This document shows, piece by piece, positions 56,552 through 64,000 of a stretch of 64,000 nucleotides of DNA. Both the position numbers and the translations under genes were made by a program. Positions within the stretch are counted from its first letter, which is position 1; the number at the start of each line of letters is the position of its first letter. The stretch is from NCBI GenBank assembly GCA_003162475.1, contig PMOI01000023.1:1-64000 (forward strand), given 5' to 3'. Under the pieces are notes generated by a model, which had not been told where the DNA came from, ran no database searches, and worked only from the letters and a program-made list of their open reading frames with translations. Source of the DNA: Acidimicrobiaceae bacterium (lineage in GTDB: Bacteria; Actinomycetota; Acidimicrobiia; Acidimicrobiales; RAAP-2).

Positions 56552-56911
56552 GTGACGTTTGATAGCCATCTGTTCTACGAGGCTGCGGACCGACATCGTG
56601 AGAGCCTCGACGTCAGTTGGCGCCAAATCGCCGCCCAACTGTCGCTGAGCCCTTCTACTTTCACGCGTTTAGCACAGGGTCGGCGCCCTGACGTCGACAC
56701 GTTTGTCAAGATGTTGGCTTGGATGGATCGGCCAGCGGAGGATTTTGTGAAGAATTCCAGAGTCAAGGTAGCGGGGGATATTCAAAACTCAAAAGACACC
56801 GTTCGAGAAATCGCAGACTCCCTTAGAGGAGACCCCAACCTTTCGTCAGATAGTGCAAACGCACTCGAAGACATTGTCCGAATTGCCTATAATCGATTTC
56901 GAGATGCTTAG
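56552..56911 (+). CDS. XRE-family regulator of the ubiquitin-like operon
   Basis: The 119-residue protein has an HTH_XRE domain (SWRQIAAQLSLSPSTFTRLAQGRRPD) and is a paralogue of the XRE at 48937, sharing the SWR, SPS and PDxD positions and the PAExF turn. The GTG at 56552 was chosen because the promoter -10 box is seven bases upstream. The transcript would be leaderless. It is divergent from the ubiquitin-like operon and likely represses it and itself. Metallopeptidases follow each of the two paralogues in different forms: ImmA in one case, JAB in the other. Confidence 0.8.
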   Translation: MTFDSHLFYEAADRHRESLDVSWRQIAAQLSLSPSTFTRLAQGRRPDVDTFVKMLAWMDRPAEDFVKNSRVKVAGDIQNSKDTVREIADSLRGDPNLSSDSANALEDIVRIAYNRFRDA

Positions 56912-57012
56912 CGACGTCCCGTTTCATCGGTTCTTTATTTGGGCGCGGTGCAGCCAGATTAGAACCACGAATCGTAGGTCGACCCTTGGCACGAATCACG
57001 ATTTGCCGTGCA

Positions 57013-57255
57013 ATGACTGATAATGATTCCGAGCGCGAATCCGACACTCAGAATCCTCAAGAACCAGTAATCGAAGGCCCTTTGGCGAACGAGCTTGAAC
57101 GTCATAAGGGTCGATGGGTTGCGGTCTACCAGGACAAGGTTGTGGCCGTTGGCGATTCAGCGATTGAGGTAAAGGGGGAAGCGACTCGGAAGCACATTAC
57201 CGATCCTTTGGTATTCCGAGTTCCGACTCACGCGAACCGAATCGTATTTCTCTAA
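57013..57255 (+). CDS. DUF5678-like small protein
   Basis: The 80-residue protein has an acidic N-terminus and a compact domain: GRWVAVYQDKVVAVG, then a Val/Glu stretch and FRVPTHANRIVFL. This fits DUF5678, a family often encoded next to aspartic proteases. ATG at 57013 is taken; a TTG at 56986 lies in-frame upstream. Neither has a good ribosome binding site. The retropepsin gene follows five bases later. Confidence 0.6.
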   Translation: MTDNDSERESDTQNPQEPVIEGPLANELERHKGRWVAVYQDKVVAVGDSAIEVKGEATRKHITDPLVFRVPTHANRIVFL

Positions 57256-57259
57256 CAGC

Positions 57260-57703
57260 ATGCCCTGGTACAAGTACTCGGTTACGCCCAATGGCCACCG
57301 GCAACCGCTCGTCGCAGTTCGTCTCTTGCATGGCAATCGTCAGGTGCAATTAGTTGCGGTCGTAGATAGTGGGGCAGAGACGTCGCTGCTCAACATCGAA
57401 TATGCCGATCTCCTGGGTCTGGATCGAAACGATGCAACGAAAAAGGAGGGCCGCGTTGCGAGTGGCGATGAAGTCACCGTCTACCGGTGGCCTGACGGTT
57501 TGCTCGAACTCCAATTCGAGGCCCATCGCTTCGCCTTTGCAGGTAGCTTCATTGAGTTTCCCCCAACGGCCGACAGTGACAACCTCATGGGTCGGAGGGA
57601 CTTCTTCTCACAGTTCATAGTGCAATTCTGGGACGCAAAGCGGCTCATGAACATTGACCTGTCGCCCGATCATCCTCACGGAGATGCTACGACCGAAATA
57701 TGA
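57260..57703 (+). CDS. retropepsin-like aspartic protease
   Basis: The 147-residue protein carries the aspartic protease motif VVDSGAETSLLN (D36) in a beta-rich fold, as in bacterial retropepsin-like proteases. A second Gly-containing motif (LMGRRDFFSQFIVQF) follows at the expected distance. The domain is single-lobed, so it should act as a dimer. The partner DUF5678 gene is directly upstream, and the two likely form a unit. Substrate is unknown. Confidence 0.7.
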   Translation: MPWYKYSVTPNGHRQPLVAVRLLHGNRQVQLVAVVDSGAETSLLNIEYADLLGLDRNDATKKEGRVASGDEVTVYRWPDGLLELQFEAHRFAFAGSFIEFPPTADSDNLMGRRDFFSQFIVQFWDAKRLMNIDLSPDHPHGDATTEI

Positions 57704-57821
57704 CGTTGCTCCAAGCGAATTTATTGTCACGAAACCTTTAACACGTCAACGTCCCTCACCATTTCTCGGCGGAGTAAATCTACGTTTCGAAAACCCTTTG
57801 GACCAACCCGTCGAGATACAT

Positions 57822-58199
57822 TCACAGTGATTTCGCGAATCTTTCGATGATCAGGCGCTGCTTATCGGTCTCAACTGCTCGTTGGTCGTAGTGCTCTCGA
57901 ACCCAACCCACAGCATCTCGGGACTGGATACCGGCGCAAAGAGTAAGACAACTCAGAACGATGCCTGTCCTTCCCACTCCACCGTAACAAGCGATCTCAA
58001 CGAGCTCACCCGCCTTGGCTCGAGCGTGAATGTCCATGATGACATCGAACAGGTCCCGCTCATCATTCGGAAGTCCGAAGTCGGGCCAATCGATTAGTTG
58101 GTAGGGCCAGGTGACGTCAGGGTCGTCATCCCACCGATCATCGAGGTACACCGCGAAATCGGGTTGGTGACGTGGATCCTCGCCGTGGCGCGACCTCAC
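57822..58199 (-). CDS. tyrosine-phosphatase-like protein
   Basis: The 125-residue protein has the phosphatase P-loop CYGGVGRTG (C71), the CX5R signature, with a general acid candidate in the WPDFG stretch (about 38). The usual His before the Cys is Ala here, so activity may be altered. The GTG at 58199 fits the position of GAGGGA better than the GTG at 58202. The neighbours face the other way, so it appears to be monocistronic. Confidence 0.65.
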   Translation of the reverse strand: MRSRHGEDPRHQPDFAVYLDDRWDDDPDVTWPYQLIDWPDFGLPNDERDLFDVIMDIHARAKAGELVEIACYGGVGRTGIVLSCLTLCAGIQSRDAVGWVREHYDQRAVETDKQRLIIERFAKSL

Positions 58200-58380
58200 C
58201 ACGATCCCTCAACCAAGAACTTCATGGAGTGCCAGCGAACGGAGGGGCCTTCGAAGGAGGATCTTCTTTGGCGCCCCAAGCGATTCAGTGCACGCGAAGT
58301 TTTCAACGCACTGAAGCGAGACCTGCTCTAACAGTGGTCCCTAGCTTTGAAAGGCCATTCGTTCAAGGACGGTTAGATCT

Positions 58381-59439
58381 TCAATTGATGATGCGTTCCA
58401 GCGAGCCGTTCGAAGCCACAAGCTCGGTGACTGAGTTACTCCATTGATTGGTCACCCAAATTGTCGAGCCTTGACCGATTATGCCCGTCGGTGCGCTGAA
58501 TCCATCCGATTTCGACCTAATTACGCGGATGAGGGCGCCGTTTCGAGCGTTCAAGACGGTTACGGAGTTTCCGTAAAGATTCGCTACCCAAATCTCGTTC
58601 CCCAAGTCACAAATGGCGTCCGGACCGTGAAGGCCATCTCCGGTGATTACTCTCAACACTGAACCCGTTGATCCATCAATTTCAGTCAGTGAGTTTCCGT
58701 TGAGATTCTCCACCCAGATATCCGCACCGATTGCGGCAACGCCCATCGGCCAATTGAATTCGCCAATGCCACCTCCAACAACACGAACCACCTTTCCGGA
58801 TTTGGCATCAAGTTCGGTTACTGAATTGCCGTTGGCGTTGGTAATCCATACTTTCCCACCGCTCACGGAGACTCCACTACTTCCATTGAAGCCGTTCGCG
58901 TTGGTTCCGTCGATGCTCTTGTCGAGTGAAGAGAACTTGGTACTGTAGGCAGTAACCGAACTGCTATTCGAGATGAGGTTTCCTTTAACATCATTCTTGT
59001 GAGCCTGGTTCACCACCCACACTTTTGATCCGCCCACTGCAACTGCCACTGGCGCATTCAAACTCCCAGAAGTGATATTTCGAATTGATGCTCCCGTTCC
59101 GCAGTTAATTTCAGTGACGGAGTTACCCGAGAGATTAGCTACCCACAAGTCGGTCCCATTGGCTGCGATACCCATCGGCTCCGTCAGTTCATTCGACGCA
59201 CGACCGATGATCTTGACGAGCGCACCGGTCAACGCATTCAACTCGGTCACGGAGTTGCCCGAGACGTTGGTTACCCATACGTACGATCCACACGAGGCGA
59301 TTCCAGTTGGACCGTTGAAAGCACTGTTTTGAAGTTGCGCAGCTGATGTCGCCATGCTTCCAAAGAAGAACGGGGGCGATACAACCATGGGCAGAGTGAG
59401 TAGGAATGCTGTCAATGCGAATCTGACGCTAAATCTCAC
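58381..59439 (-). CDS. secreted beta-propeller protein (NHL/virginiamycin-lyase-like repeats)
   Basis: The 352-residue protein starts with a signal peptide (residues about 1-35) and has seven to eight repeats of about 40 residues. Their cores read IWVTNxxGNSVTEL or similar, with a VWVxN motif in every blade. This repeat makes a beta-propeller related to NHL and virginiamycin B lyase proteins. The role may be binding to a cell-surface ligand; no catalytic residues are evident. The start is a GTG with AAGGCGG upstream. It is divergent from the small secreted protein at 59591. Confidence 0.8.
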   Translation of the reverse strand: MRFSVRFALTAFLLTLPMVVSPPFFFGSMATSAAQLQNSAFNGPTGIASCGSYVWVTNVSGNSVTELNALTGALVKIIGRASNELTEPMGIAANGTDLWVANLSGNSVTEINCGTGASIRNITSGSLNAPVAVAVGGSKVWVVNQAHKNDVKGNLISNSSSVTAYSTKFSSLDKSIDGTNANGFNGSSGVSVSGGKVWITNANGNSVTELDAKSGKVVRVVGGGIGEFNWPMGVAAIGADIWVENLNGNSLTEIDGSTGSVLRVITGDGLHGPDAICDLGNEIWVANLYGNSVTVLNARNGALIRVIRSKSDGFSAPTGIIGQGSTIWVTNQWSNSVTELVASNGSLERIIN

Positions 59440-59590
59440 GCTGCCGCCTTTTCGAAAACAAAACACATTTCGCCACCGTAGTAGTTCACGAGCAATCGAA
59501 TATGACGAAAGGTTTTCTCTAAGGCGGAAACAATTCATGTGCTTGGTGAAAGGCATCAAGGTTGAAATAGAGATCCACAGGAGAGTAGAA

Positions 59591-60076
59591 ATGCACACAC
59601 GTCATGGAAGAGTACTGAAAACCATAGCTGCTGTAGCTATGTTCTCAGGTTCGCTCATCGCAATTACAGCCGCAACGCTGACCGCTACTTCGGGTTTGGC
59701 TGGCGCGGGAAGCCCGATCAACCTAAGTGAAAATGGTGTCTGCAATACTGGCGACCACATTGATGGTGGCTCGGGGCAGTACAGCCCAATTTGTATGAAT
59801 GGCGGCACGGCCAGCGGAACTCCGATCAGTCAAATCGTCTACGGAGGCGTGAGCTCTAGCGCCAGTTGGACTGGACATATTGAGATCAAAGATGCGTACG
59901 ACGGATACGACCAGAACTTCAACTCCGGTAATCACGCCGCCGGCTGGATTCAGGGGGACACAGGGACTGCAATTCCAACTGGCTGCAGTACGACCTCTGT
60001 CACTATCTGGGAAACGTCTAATGGCGGCATTAGTTACACAAACGAAGGCTCGGTTAGCGGCGAACTGTACTGCTAG
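59591..60076 (+). CDS. small secreted protein
   Basis: The 161-residue protein has a long N-terminal signal peptide (about 1-40) with an AGA cleavage site. The mature part is Ser/Gly/Thr rich with four Cys residues and a C-terminal Tyr-Cys. AGGAGA stands six bases before the ATG. No domain is recognised. It may be a surface or secreted binding protein. A hairpin follows shortly after the stop. Confidence 0.7.
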   Translation: MHTRHGRVLKTIAAVAMFSGSLIAITAATLTATSGLAGAGSPINLSENGVCNTGDHIDGGSGQYSPICMNGGTASGTPISQIVYGGVSSSASWTGHIEIKDAYDGYDQNFNSGNHAAGWIQGDTGTAIPTGCSTTSVTIWETSNGGISYTNEGSVSGELYC

Positions 60077-60646
60077 ACGCATCTGAATCGAAGATCTAGA
60101 ACCTCTGCCCTCGCTGAATTAGGGCTGTGAATTCGGGTTGGCGCGGGCAGAGGCCAGGTCCCAGATGGCTCTGACGACCAAGTGTTCGTCCGAGCAACAG
60201 TGCCTGGGACGTAGAGTTCAAGACCTCGCACTTCAAAGTAGTGAGTACGTAACGCCAACAGTCGCTCGAGTTTGATCTTCAAAGATACGTGTAATGTCGA
60301 AGCTACTTCTGGTTGTTGTAACAGAAGTTACCGTTGCATCCTAAGTGCAGGGTGTTCGGAATTGTCGTGCGGTGAACGGAAAACGGTCTCGTCATGTGAC
60401 TACAAGACACAGCAGCCATGACAGGGATTCCGGTCACTTTGACATGAAGCCGTTGTTCTCCCAATGGAACCGCTAGGTAAGGCAGAATCCGTCAGACTAG
60501 TAATTTAGTAACTTGCCAGACTGTTGCGGCGAGGAAGCTAACTTCGGTTGACGCCGGGAGCTTCGGAGAACCGTCTCGTGACGTTAGTGTTCGGTCGGCC
60601 ATTCCGTTGACATCCGTTTCCACAATCGAATTAAGTAGGAACGCCA
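60077..60646. other. intergenic region before the signal peptidase
   Basis: Apart from the nested hairpin, no gene is supported in these 570 bases. The signal-peptidase promoter should lie in the right half. Short open frames here have no ribosome binding site. Confidence 0.4.
60102..60153 (+). terminator. nested hairpin after secreted-protein gene
   Basis: CCTCTGCCC (60102-60110) pairs with GGGCAGAGG (60145-60153) and encloses an inner GAATT/AATTC hairpin. The strong outer stem is 26 bases downstream of the stop. No T run follows, so it may be a terminator with a cofactor or a structured RNA element. Confidence 0.4.
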
Positions 60647-61231
60647 GTGCAAGAAGTCATATCATCAAAACAGCGCGAACGAATAGGAAAACGCCGACTA
60701 TCAAAGTGGATTGTCGTTCTAATCCTCGTGGGTTTCTCTTCTTTGCTGATTCGTACTTTTGTGTTTCAAGTATTTTTGGTCCCAAGCGGATCAATGTTGC
60801 CAACACTCCAGATTGGTGATCGGATTTTGGTTGACAAGATTCCCTGGCTCTCGCGCGACATCCATGTAGGCGATATGATCGTCTTTCACCGCGCCCCTGG
60901 GGATACCGACCCGCTGTATCCGGTCCTCGTCAAGCGGGTGATTGGTCTTCCCGGCGAGACGATTTCGTCGTCGGGCGACACCGTCTACATCAATGGGCGA
61001 GCGATTGCAGAACCGTGGCTAGCAGCGATGGATGTGACTCCCACATGCGCTCAGTCGAGTTTCAATATACCTACGACGCACATCCCAAAAGGTCAGTACT
61101 ACGTCCTCGGGGACTGTCGAGGCGACTCGAGCGATAGCAGGGTATGGGGAACCGTACCAATAGGCAACGTAATCGGCCGCGTTACATTGGTCATATGGCG
61201 ACACAATCACCCTTGGTTCCACTGGTTCTAG
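60647..61231 (+). CDS. lepB: signal peptidase I
   Basis: The 194-residue protein has one N-terminal membrane span (about 20-38). The catalytic Ser is S49 in PSGSMLPT and the Lys is K96 in LVKRVIGLPGE, with GDCRGDSSDSR as box E. The family cleaves signal peptides from exported proteins at the outer face of the membrane. The GTG start has AGGAACG upstream. It stands alone between secreted-protein genes and may be a second, dedicated copy for the local exported proteins. Housekeeping copies elsewhere cannot be seen. Confidence 0.9.
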   Translation: MQEVISSKQRERIGKRRLSKWIVVLILVGFSSLLIRTFVFQVFLVPSGSMLPTLQIGDRILVDKIPWLSRDIHVGDMIVFHRAPGDTDPLYPVLVKRVIGLPGETISSSGDTVYINGRAIAEPWLAAMDVTPTCAQSSFNIPTTHIPKGQYYVLGDCRGDSSDSRVWGTVPIGNVIGRVTLVIWRHNHPWFHWF

Positions 61232-61311
61232 ACCCCATCCTCATTTCTAGTCACCATGCCGTCATCGCCGCGGCCCGACGGTCTACCAGCATGACTCACC
61301 AGTTGCCTTTA

Positions 61312-62028
61312 TTAGCCAACAACACCAACGATGTGAACGGTCTGATCAGCAACGTCAAAATCGAATGTTGCGCATGCCCCGGCGGCTCCCGATCCAGTCT
61401 CGTGGAGGTGCCATCCAATCAATCCATATCGACCCATCAGCGCCAGTACTCGCGCTTGACCTGTTTCGCGAGAAACACACTGGTGCTGAGAAAAATAGTT
61501 TGCCGCTGCCGCCTCAAACTTTGAGACAAGGGGATACTTGAGTTTTCCATTGAAGACGCTTAGTCCCAATTTTGCGCAGACTCCTCGTTCGCCATAAGAA
61601 GGGAATGCCCCGAGAGTCCCATTCAAAAGAACGCAAATAGCTCCATGGGACTTCTTTCCTTTTCCGGGAGGTTTCCAGCTCATCTCGTTACGACAAAACT
61701 CGAGGGGCTTTGGGTGATAGGGATAAACCTCGATGAGCTTCGCGGTTAAGGAGTCTTGGGAGTAGCAGGCGAGACTTGACGTATCTCGAACGGACGATCG
61801 CAAAAACGTGAGCGCAGCTGCCGTGCCTGAAATCGCTAGAACGGCCACAATTGAAATGACCGCCCCTCGACGTCTCGACGCAACAAAGCGCCATCTTCGC
61901 TTCATTGTCACTTCGCTATGAATTCGACGAAGGAGATTTTCCGCCGGCATGATCGTTTCTATTTGGTCGTCACTGACCTCATTGAGCGGATCGATATTCT
62001 GAAACACTTTCTCAAATGGATCGTTCAT
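61312..62028 (-). CDS. probable anti-sigma-like membrane protein
   Basis: The 238-residue protein has a cytoplasmic N-terminus of about 50 residues, one membrane span (about 55-77) and an exported Cys-containing C-terminal domain. It follows the ECF sigma gene with an ATGA overlap. This arrangement suits a membrane anti-sigma factor, although a zinc HxxxCxxC motif is not visible. It probably senses an extracytoplasmic signal. No family is recognised, and the neighbourhood supports the call more than the sequence. Confidence 0.65.
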   Translation of the reverse strand: MNDPFEKVFQNIDPLNEVSDDQIETIMPAENLLRRIHSEVTMKRRWRFVASRRRGAVISIVAVLAISGTAAALTFLRSSVRDTSSLACYSQDSLTAKLIEVYPYHPKPLEFCRNEMSWKPPGKGKKSHGAICVLLNGTLGAFPSYGERGVCAKLGLSVFNGKLKYPLVSKFEAAAANYFSQHQCVSRETGQARVLALMGRYGLIGWHLHETGSGAAGACATFDFDVADQTVHIVGVVG

Positions 62029-62576
62029 CCGTCGTCGACTTCCTCTCTGAGAAAGGTCGGATTTGACTCATTGAGCAAATGAGGCGATAGAAGTCTCTTT
62101 AAATGGGATTTCGCACGGTTGATTCTAATACCCACCGCATTTTCACTGACGCCAACAATTTCCGAAATTTCTCGATATGTGAATTTTTCCCAGTACACAA
62201 ACTCGAGAAGCTCTCGATCGCTGTCTCGAAGTTTTGACATAGCCTTTCGAATGCTCAAGATATCGATCAGTCCCGAATCAACGTTTTCGAGATCTGGATT
62301 TCTCTCGAAGGAAAGTCGAATGAATAGGCGATTGCGTCGGTCTCTCGAGCGCCGTTGATTGGATAACACTCGAAAGGCAATACCGTAGAGCCACTGCAGT
62401 TCTCGGTCTTTGGGAGGAAGTTCTCCCCAGCGTCGCCAAGCAATGAGGAACGTCTCGGCCACAATGTCTTCGCAAATTCGCGAGTCAGAAAATCGTCGAA
62501 GAGTGAAGCGACGCACAGCCAAAGAGTGCTCGTTGAAGAGACGAGTGAAGGCCTCATCCGTCTCCCCCCGTTTCAT
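62025..62576 (-). CDS. ECF-type RNA polymerase sigma factor
   Basis: The 183-residue protein has sigma region 2 (about 8-75: EAFTRLFNEHSLAVRR, CEDIVAETFLIAWRRW) and region 4 (about 110-165: LRDSDRELLEFVYWE, YREISEIVGVSENAVGIRI, RAKSHLKRLL). It would direct transcription of an envelope regulon in response to the partner anti-sigma protein. The ATG at 62576 is taken because the frame upstream overlaps another gene. GGAG precedes it closely. An upstream GTG is possible. Confidence 0.85.
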   Translation of the reverse strand: MKRGETDEAFTRLFNEHSLAVRRFTLRRFSDSRICEDIVAETFLIAWRRWGELPPKDRELQWLYGIAFRVLSNQRRSRDRRNRLFIRLSFERNPDLENVDSGLIDILSIRKAMSKLRDSDRELLEFVYWEKFTYREISEIVGVSENAVGIRINRAKSHLKRLLSPHLLNESNPTFLREEVDDG

Positions 62577-62616
62577 TTTCTCCGATCGCGCCTCATAGAT
62601 CGATAACACCCACCAA

Positions 62617-63150
62617 TCAGAATATGTACACCGACTGCACTCGGTCGTTCCACGCTGTCCCAATCCAACTAATGTCAGATCCTGCTGATGTTGCCCCGGG
62701 ATATACGTTTCCGGATCCTCCGGTGCTGTCGGTCATGCTGATGTTGCAGGCGCCAACTTTATATGAGGAAACGACGTCGGAAAAAGAGTAACCCGAGAGG
62801 TTAATCCACACTCCGGTTTCGGAAAGGACCAACTCGTTGCCGCCGTAGCTGACATTCTGATAGAGCTGGAGGCCTGATGAACACGCAGTCAGTGGAACGA
62901 AAGTTGCGTTGGTGGAGAGCGAGGACTGATATTCGCTTTGGCTACTGAAGCAGTTCGTCCCGCTGTTACTCACGACACAGACCTTCGCCGTTCCCCATCC
63001 CGTCGAAAGATCAATCGTTCCTCCGTTGTAATTGGCGAAGACGTCCGACCCAGTTGAGGCCGAAGCTACCGGCCCGTTAGTGACCAATCCAAGCAATACA
63101 AGTGCCAGCACCGACGCCGCAACCTGCATACCGCTTAAAACTCTCCCCAT
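62617..63150 (-). CDS. secreted peptidase-inhibitor I36-like protein
   Basis: The 177-residue protein has a signal peptide (about 1-32, ending VASAS). The mature domain has beta/gamma-crystallin-like YNGG and a G-x-Y-x-SDVVSSYKV segment and four Cys residues. It resembles peptidase inhibitor family I36 proteins of actinobacteria. The GTIDLSTGWG and WNDRVQSVYIF ends are typical of this fold. It is followed closely by the sigma factor gene on the same strand. Confidence 0.75.
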   Translation of the reverse strand: MGRVLSGMQVAASVLALVLLGLVTNGPVASASTGSDVFANYNGGTIDLSTGWGTAKVCVVSNSGTNCFSSQSEYQSSLSTNATFVPLTACSSGLQLYQNVSYGGNELVLSETGVWINLSGYSFSDVVSSYKVGACNISMTDSTGGSGNVYPGATSAGSDISWIGTAWNDRVQSVYIF

Positions 63151-63340
63151 GACTGTCCTTTCAAAGGTGACCTAATACTCCCAACAATCTTTGTTTCCGG
63201 ACCCTGGAAATACTTTCAACGCCAGTTTGGGGGAGACAAAAGGGCTATCCAATAACGGCGTTTTAGGCGTTTTGTCGATTCTAAAAACCCAGGTGAAATC
63301 TTTGGAGCGAGGTGGAAACAAAGAAGGAGTTAACAGAACG

Positions 63341-64000
63341 GTGAAACTACCCGTCTATTTTGCTCTTTTTACCGGAGGTGACTTGGCTACTAGTAGATAC
63401 GCGATTAGTGACCTCTTGGAACTTCGTGGCAATATCAACATGACACCTGGTTTTAGCCAAAAGACTATTGGTGAACTCCTAACTCAGTGGGTAGCTGAGG
63501 ATTCCAACTCTCTTTGCGGTGCGAGCCTTACTTCGCGGACACTTCCCGTTGTCGCCTTCATTGATTCTTCAAGAGCCAGCGACATCGGAAGAGTCTTGAT
63601 TGATTTAGACGTTGAACTTCGTCGCTCGCTGGCATTCGTCACTGACCGGACTATGCGTCCATACGCAGATCGTGGAGCAGTTGAAATTCTCTCTGCAAAG
63701 AGAGATTCGGTGACGAATGTGCTCTTCTCATTGCCCCCATCGTTCTTTATCGCACTGTCTACCGAACCTCTTGAGTTTCTTCTCGCACTCTCGTGGTTTT
63801 GGGATCACCGAATGAACCAAACAAGGACACGTCCAGCCCGGAGTCTCCCGGAGCATTACGCCGCTTTTATCGAAATCATCGAATCCGCGAAACGAAGCGT
63901 CACTTCGAAAGAGTCGGTGATGATTGCCCTCAAGATTCAAAGCAAGGGATTTACAGAATTTTGTCTTGAATCGAAGAAGGTTTGTTTTTCGAAAGCTGTT
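63341..64000 (+). CDS. partial gene at right edge
   Basis: A frame open to the window end codes at least 220 residues. The sequence has an N-terminal LPVYFALFTGGDL stretch and a Phe/Leu-rich region with SLPPSFFIALST, and is not recognised. The GTG at 63341 has AAGGAG eleven bases upstream; a TTG at 63302 is an alternative. It may be part of a larger protein. Confidence 0.55.
   Translation, partial: MKLPVYFALFTGGDLATSRYAISDLLELRGNINMTPGFSQKTIGELLTQWVAEDSNSLCGASLTSRTLPVVAFIDSSRASDIGRVLIDLDVELRRSLAFVTDRTMRPYADRGAVEILSAKRDSVTNVLFSLPPSFFIALSTEPLEFLLALSWFWDHRMNQTRTRPARSLPEHYAAFIEIIESAKRSVTSKESVMIALKIQSKGFTEFCLESKKVCFSKAV

Noticed and set aside
1..64000. CRISPR array or insertion sequence
   Set aside because: No regularly spaced short direct repeats and no transposase motif or terminal inverted repeats were seen.

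Overview
The window looks like accessory DNA of an actinobacterium of moderate G+C. The conjugation genes are of the actinobacterial SCO6880 type, GTG and TTG starts are frequent, and the cargo includes small actinobacterial proteins. Placement within the Acidimicrobiia would fit the modest G+C, but this is a guess. No integrase, replication gene, rRNA, intact tRNA, CRISPR array or insertion sequence is visible, so the element could be an integrative conjugative element, a plasmid or a chromosomal island.

Layout. (1) 1-6569: the N-terminal 2,189 codons of a giant RHS/YD-repeat surface protein on the minus strand, running off the left edge. (2) 6.9-19.0 kb: a tightly overlapping minus-strand conjugation operon. 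In transcription order it encodes an NlpC/P60 hydrolase, a small pilin-like membrane protein, VirB8/TcpC-like and VirB6/TrbL-like proteins, an SCO6880 homologue, a ParA-like ATPase, a small membrane protein, a VirB4-like ATPase, the VirD4 coupling protein, a DUF4913-like protein, ArdC antirestriction, an unknown protein and an excisionase-like HTH protein. (3) 19-34 kb: lower-G+C cargo with a gene split by an in-frame TGA, two convergent ~1,250-residue proteins each carrying a predicted PD-(D/E)XK domain, an Mrr-like nuclease and a TrlF-type PHP-SMC ATPase. (4) 34.1-37.9 kb: a MobF (TrwC/TraA-type) relaxase-helicase on the plus strand. (5) 38.2-46.4 kb: a plus-strand operon of SF1 helicase-nuclease, small basic protein, OLD/TOPRIM nuclease and DUF2130 protein, followed by DUF3800 and a strong terminator. 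This is the best candidate for an undescribed defence system and resembles Gabija in logic. (6) 46.5-54 kb: small accessory genes, including an XRE-ImmA pair beside a perfect operator-like dyad and a HEPN/zinc-ribbon protein. (7) 54.4-56.9 kb: a bacterial ubiquitin-like conjugation operon (Ub-like protein, Prok-E2_E protein, JAB-E1 fusion) facing an XRE regulator across a compact promoter region with one shared palindromic -35 box. (8) 57-64 kb: a DUF5678/retropepsin pair, a phosphatase-like protein, a secreted beta-propeller, secreted small proteins, a signal peptidase I, an ECF sigma/membrane-protein pair, and a partial gene at the right edge.

Together, regions 2 and 4 form most of a conjugation apparatus whose relaxase is separated from the secretion genes by a block of nuclease genes. 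ArdC would protect incoming DNA, and the nuclease, helicase and ubiquitin-like modules look like a defence island carried with it. Functions are assigned from motifs recognised by eye; no database search was run.
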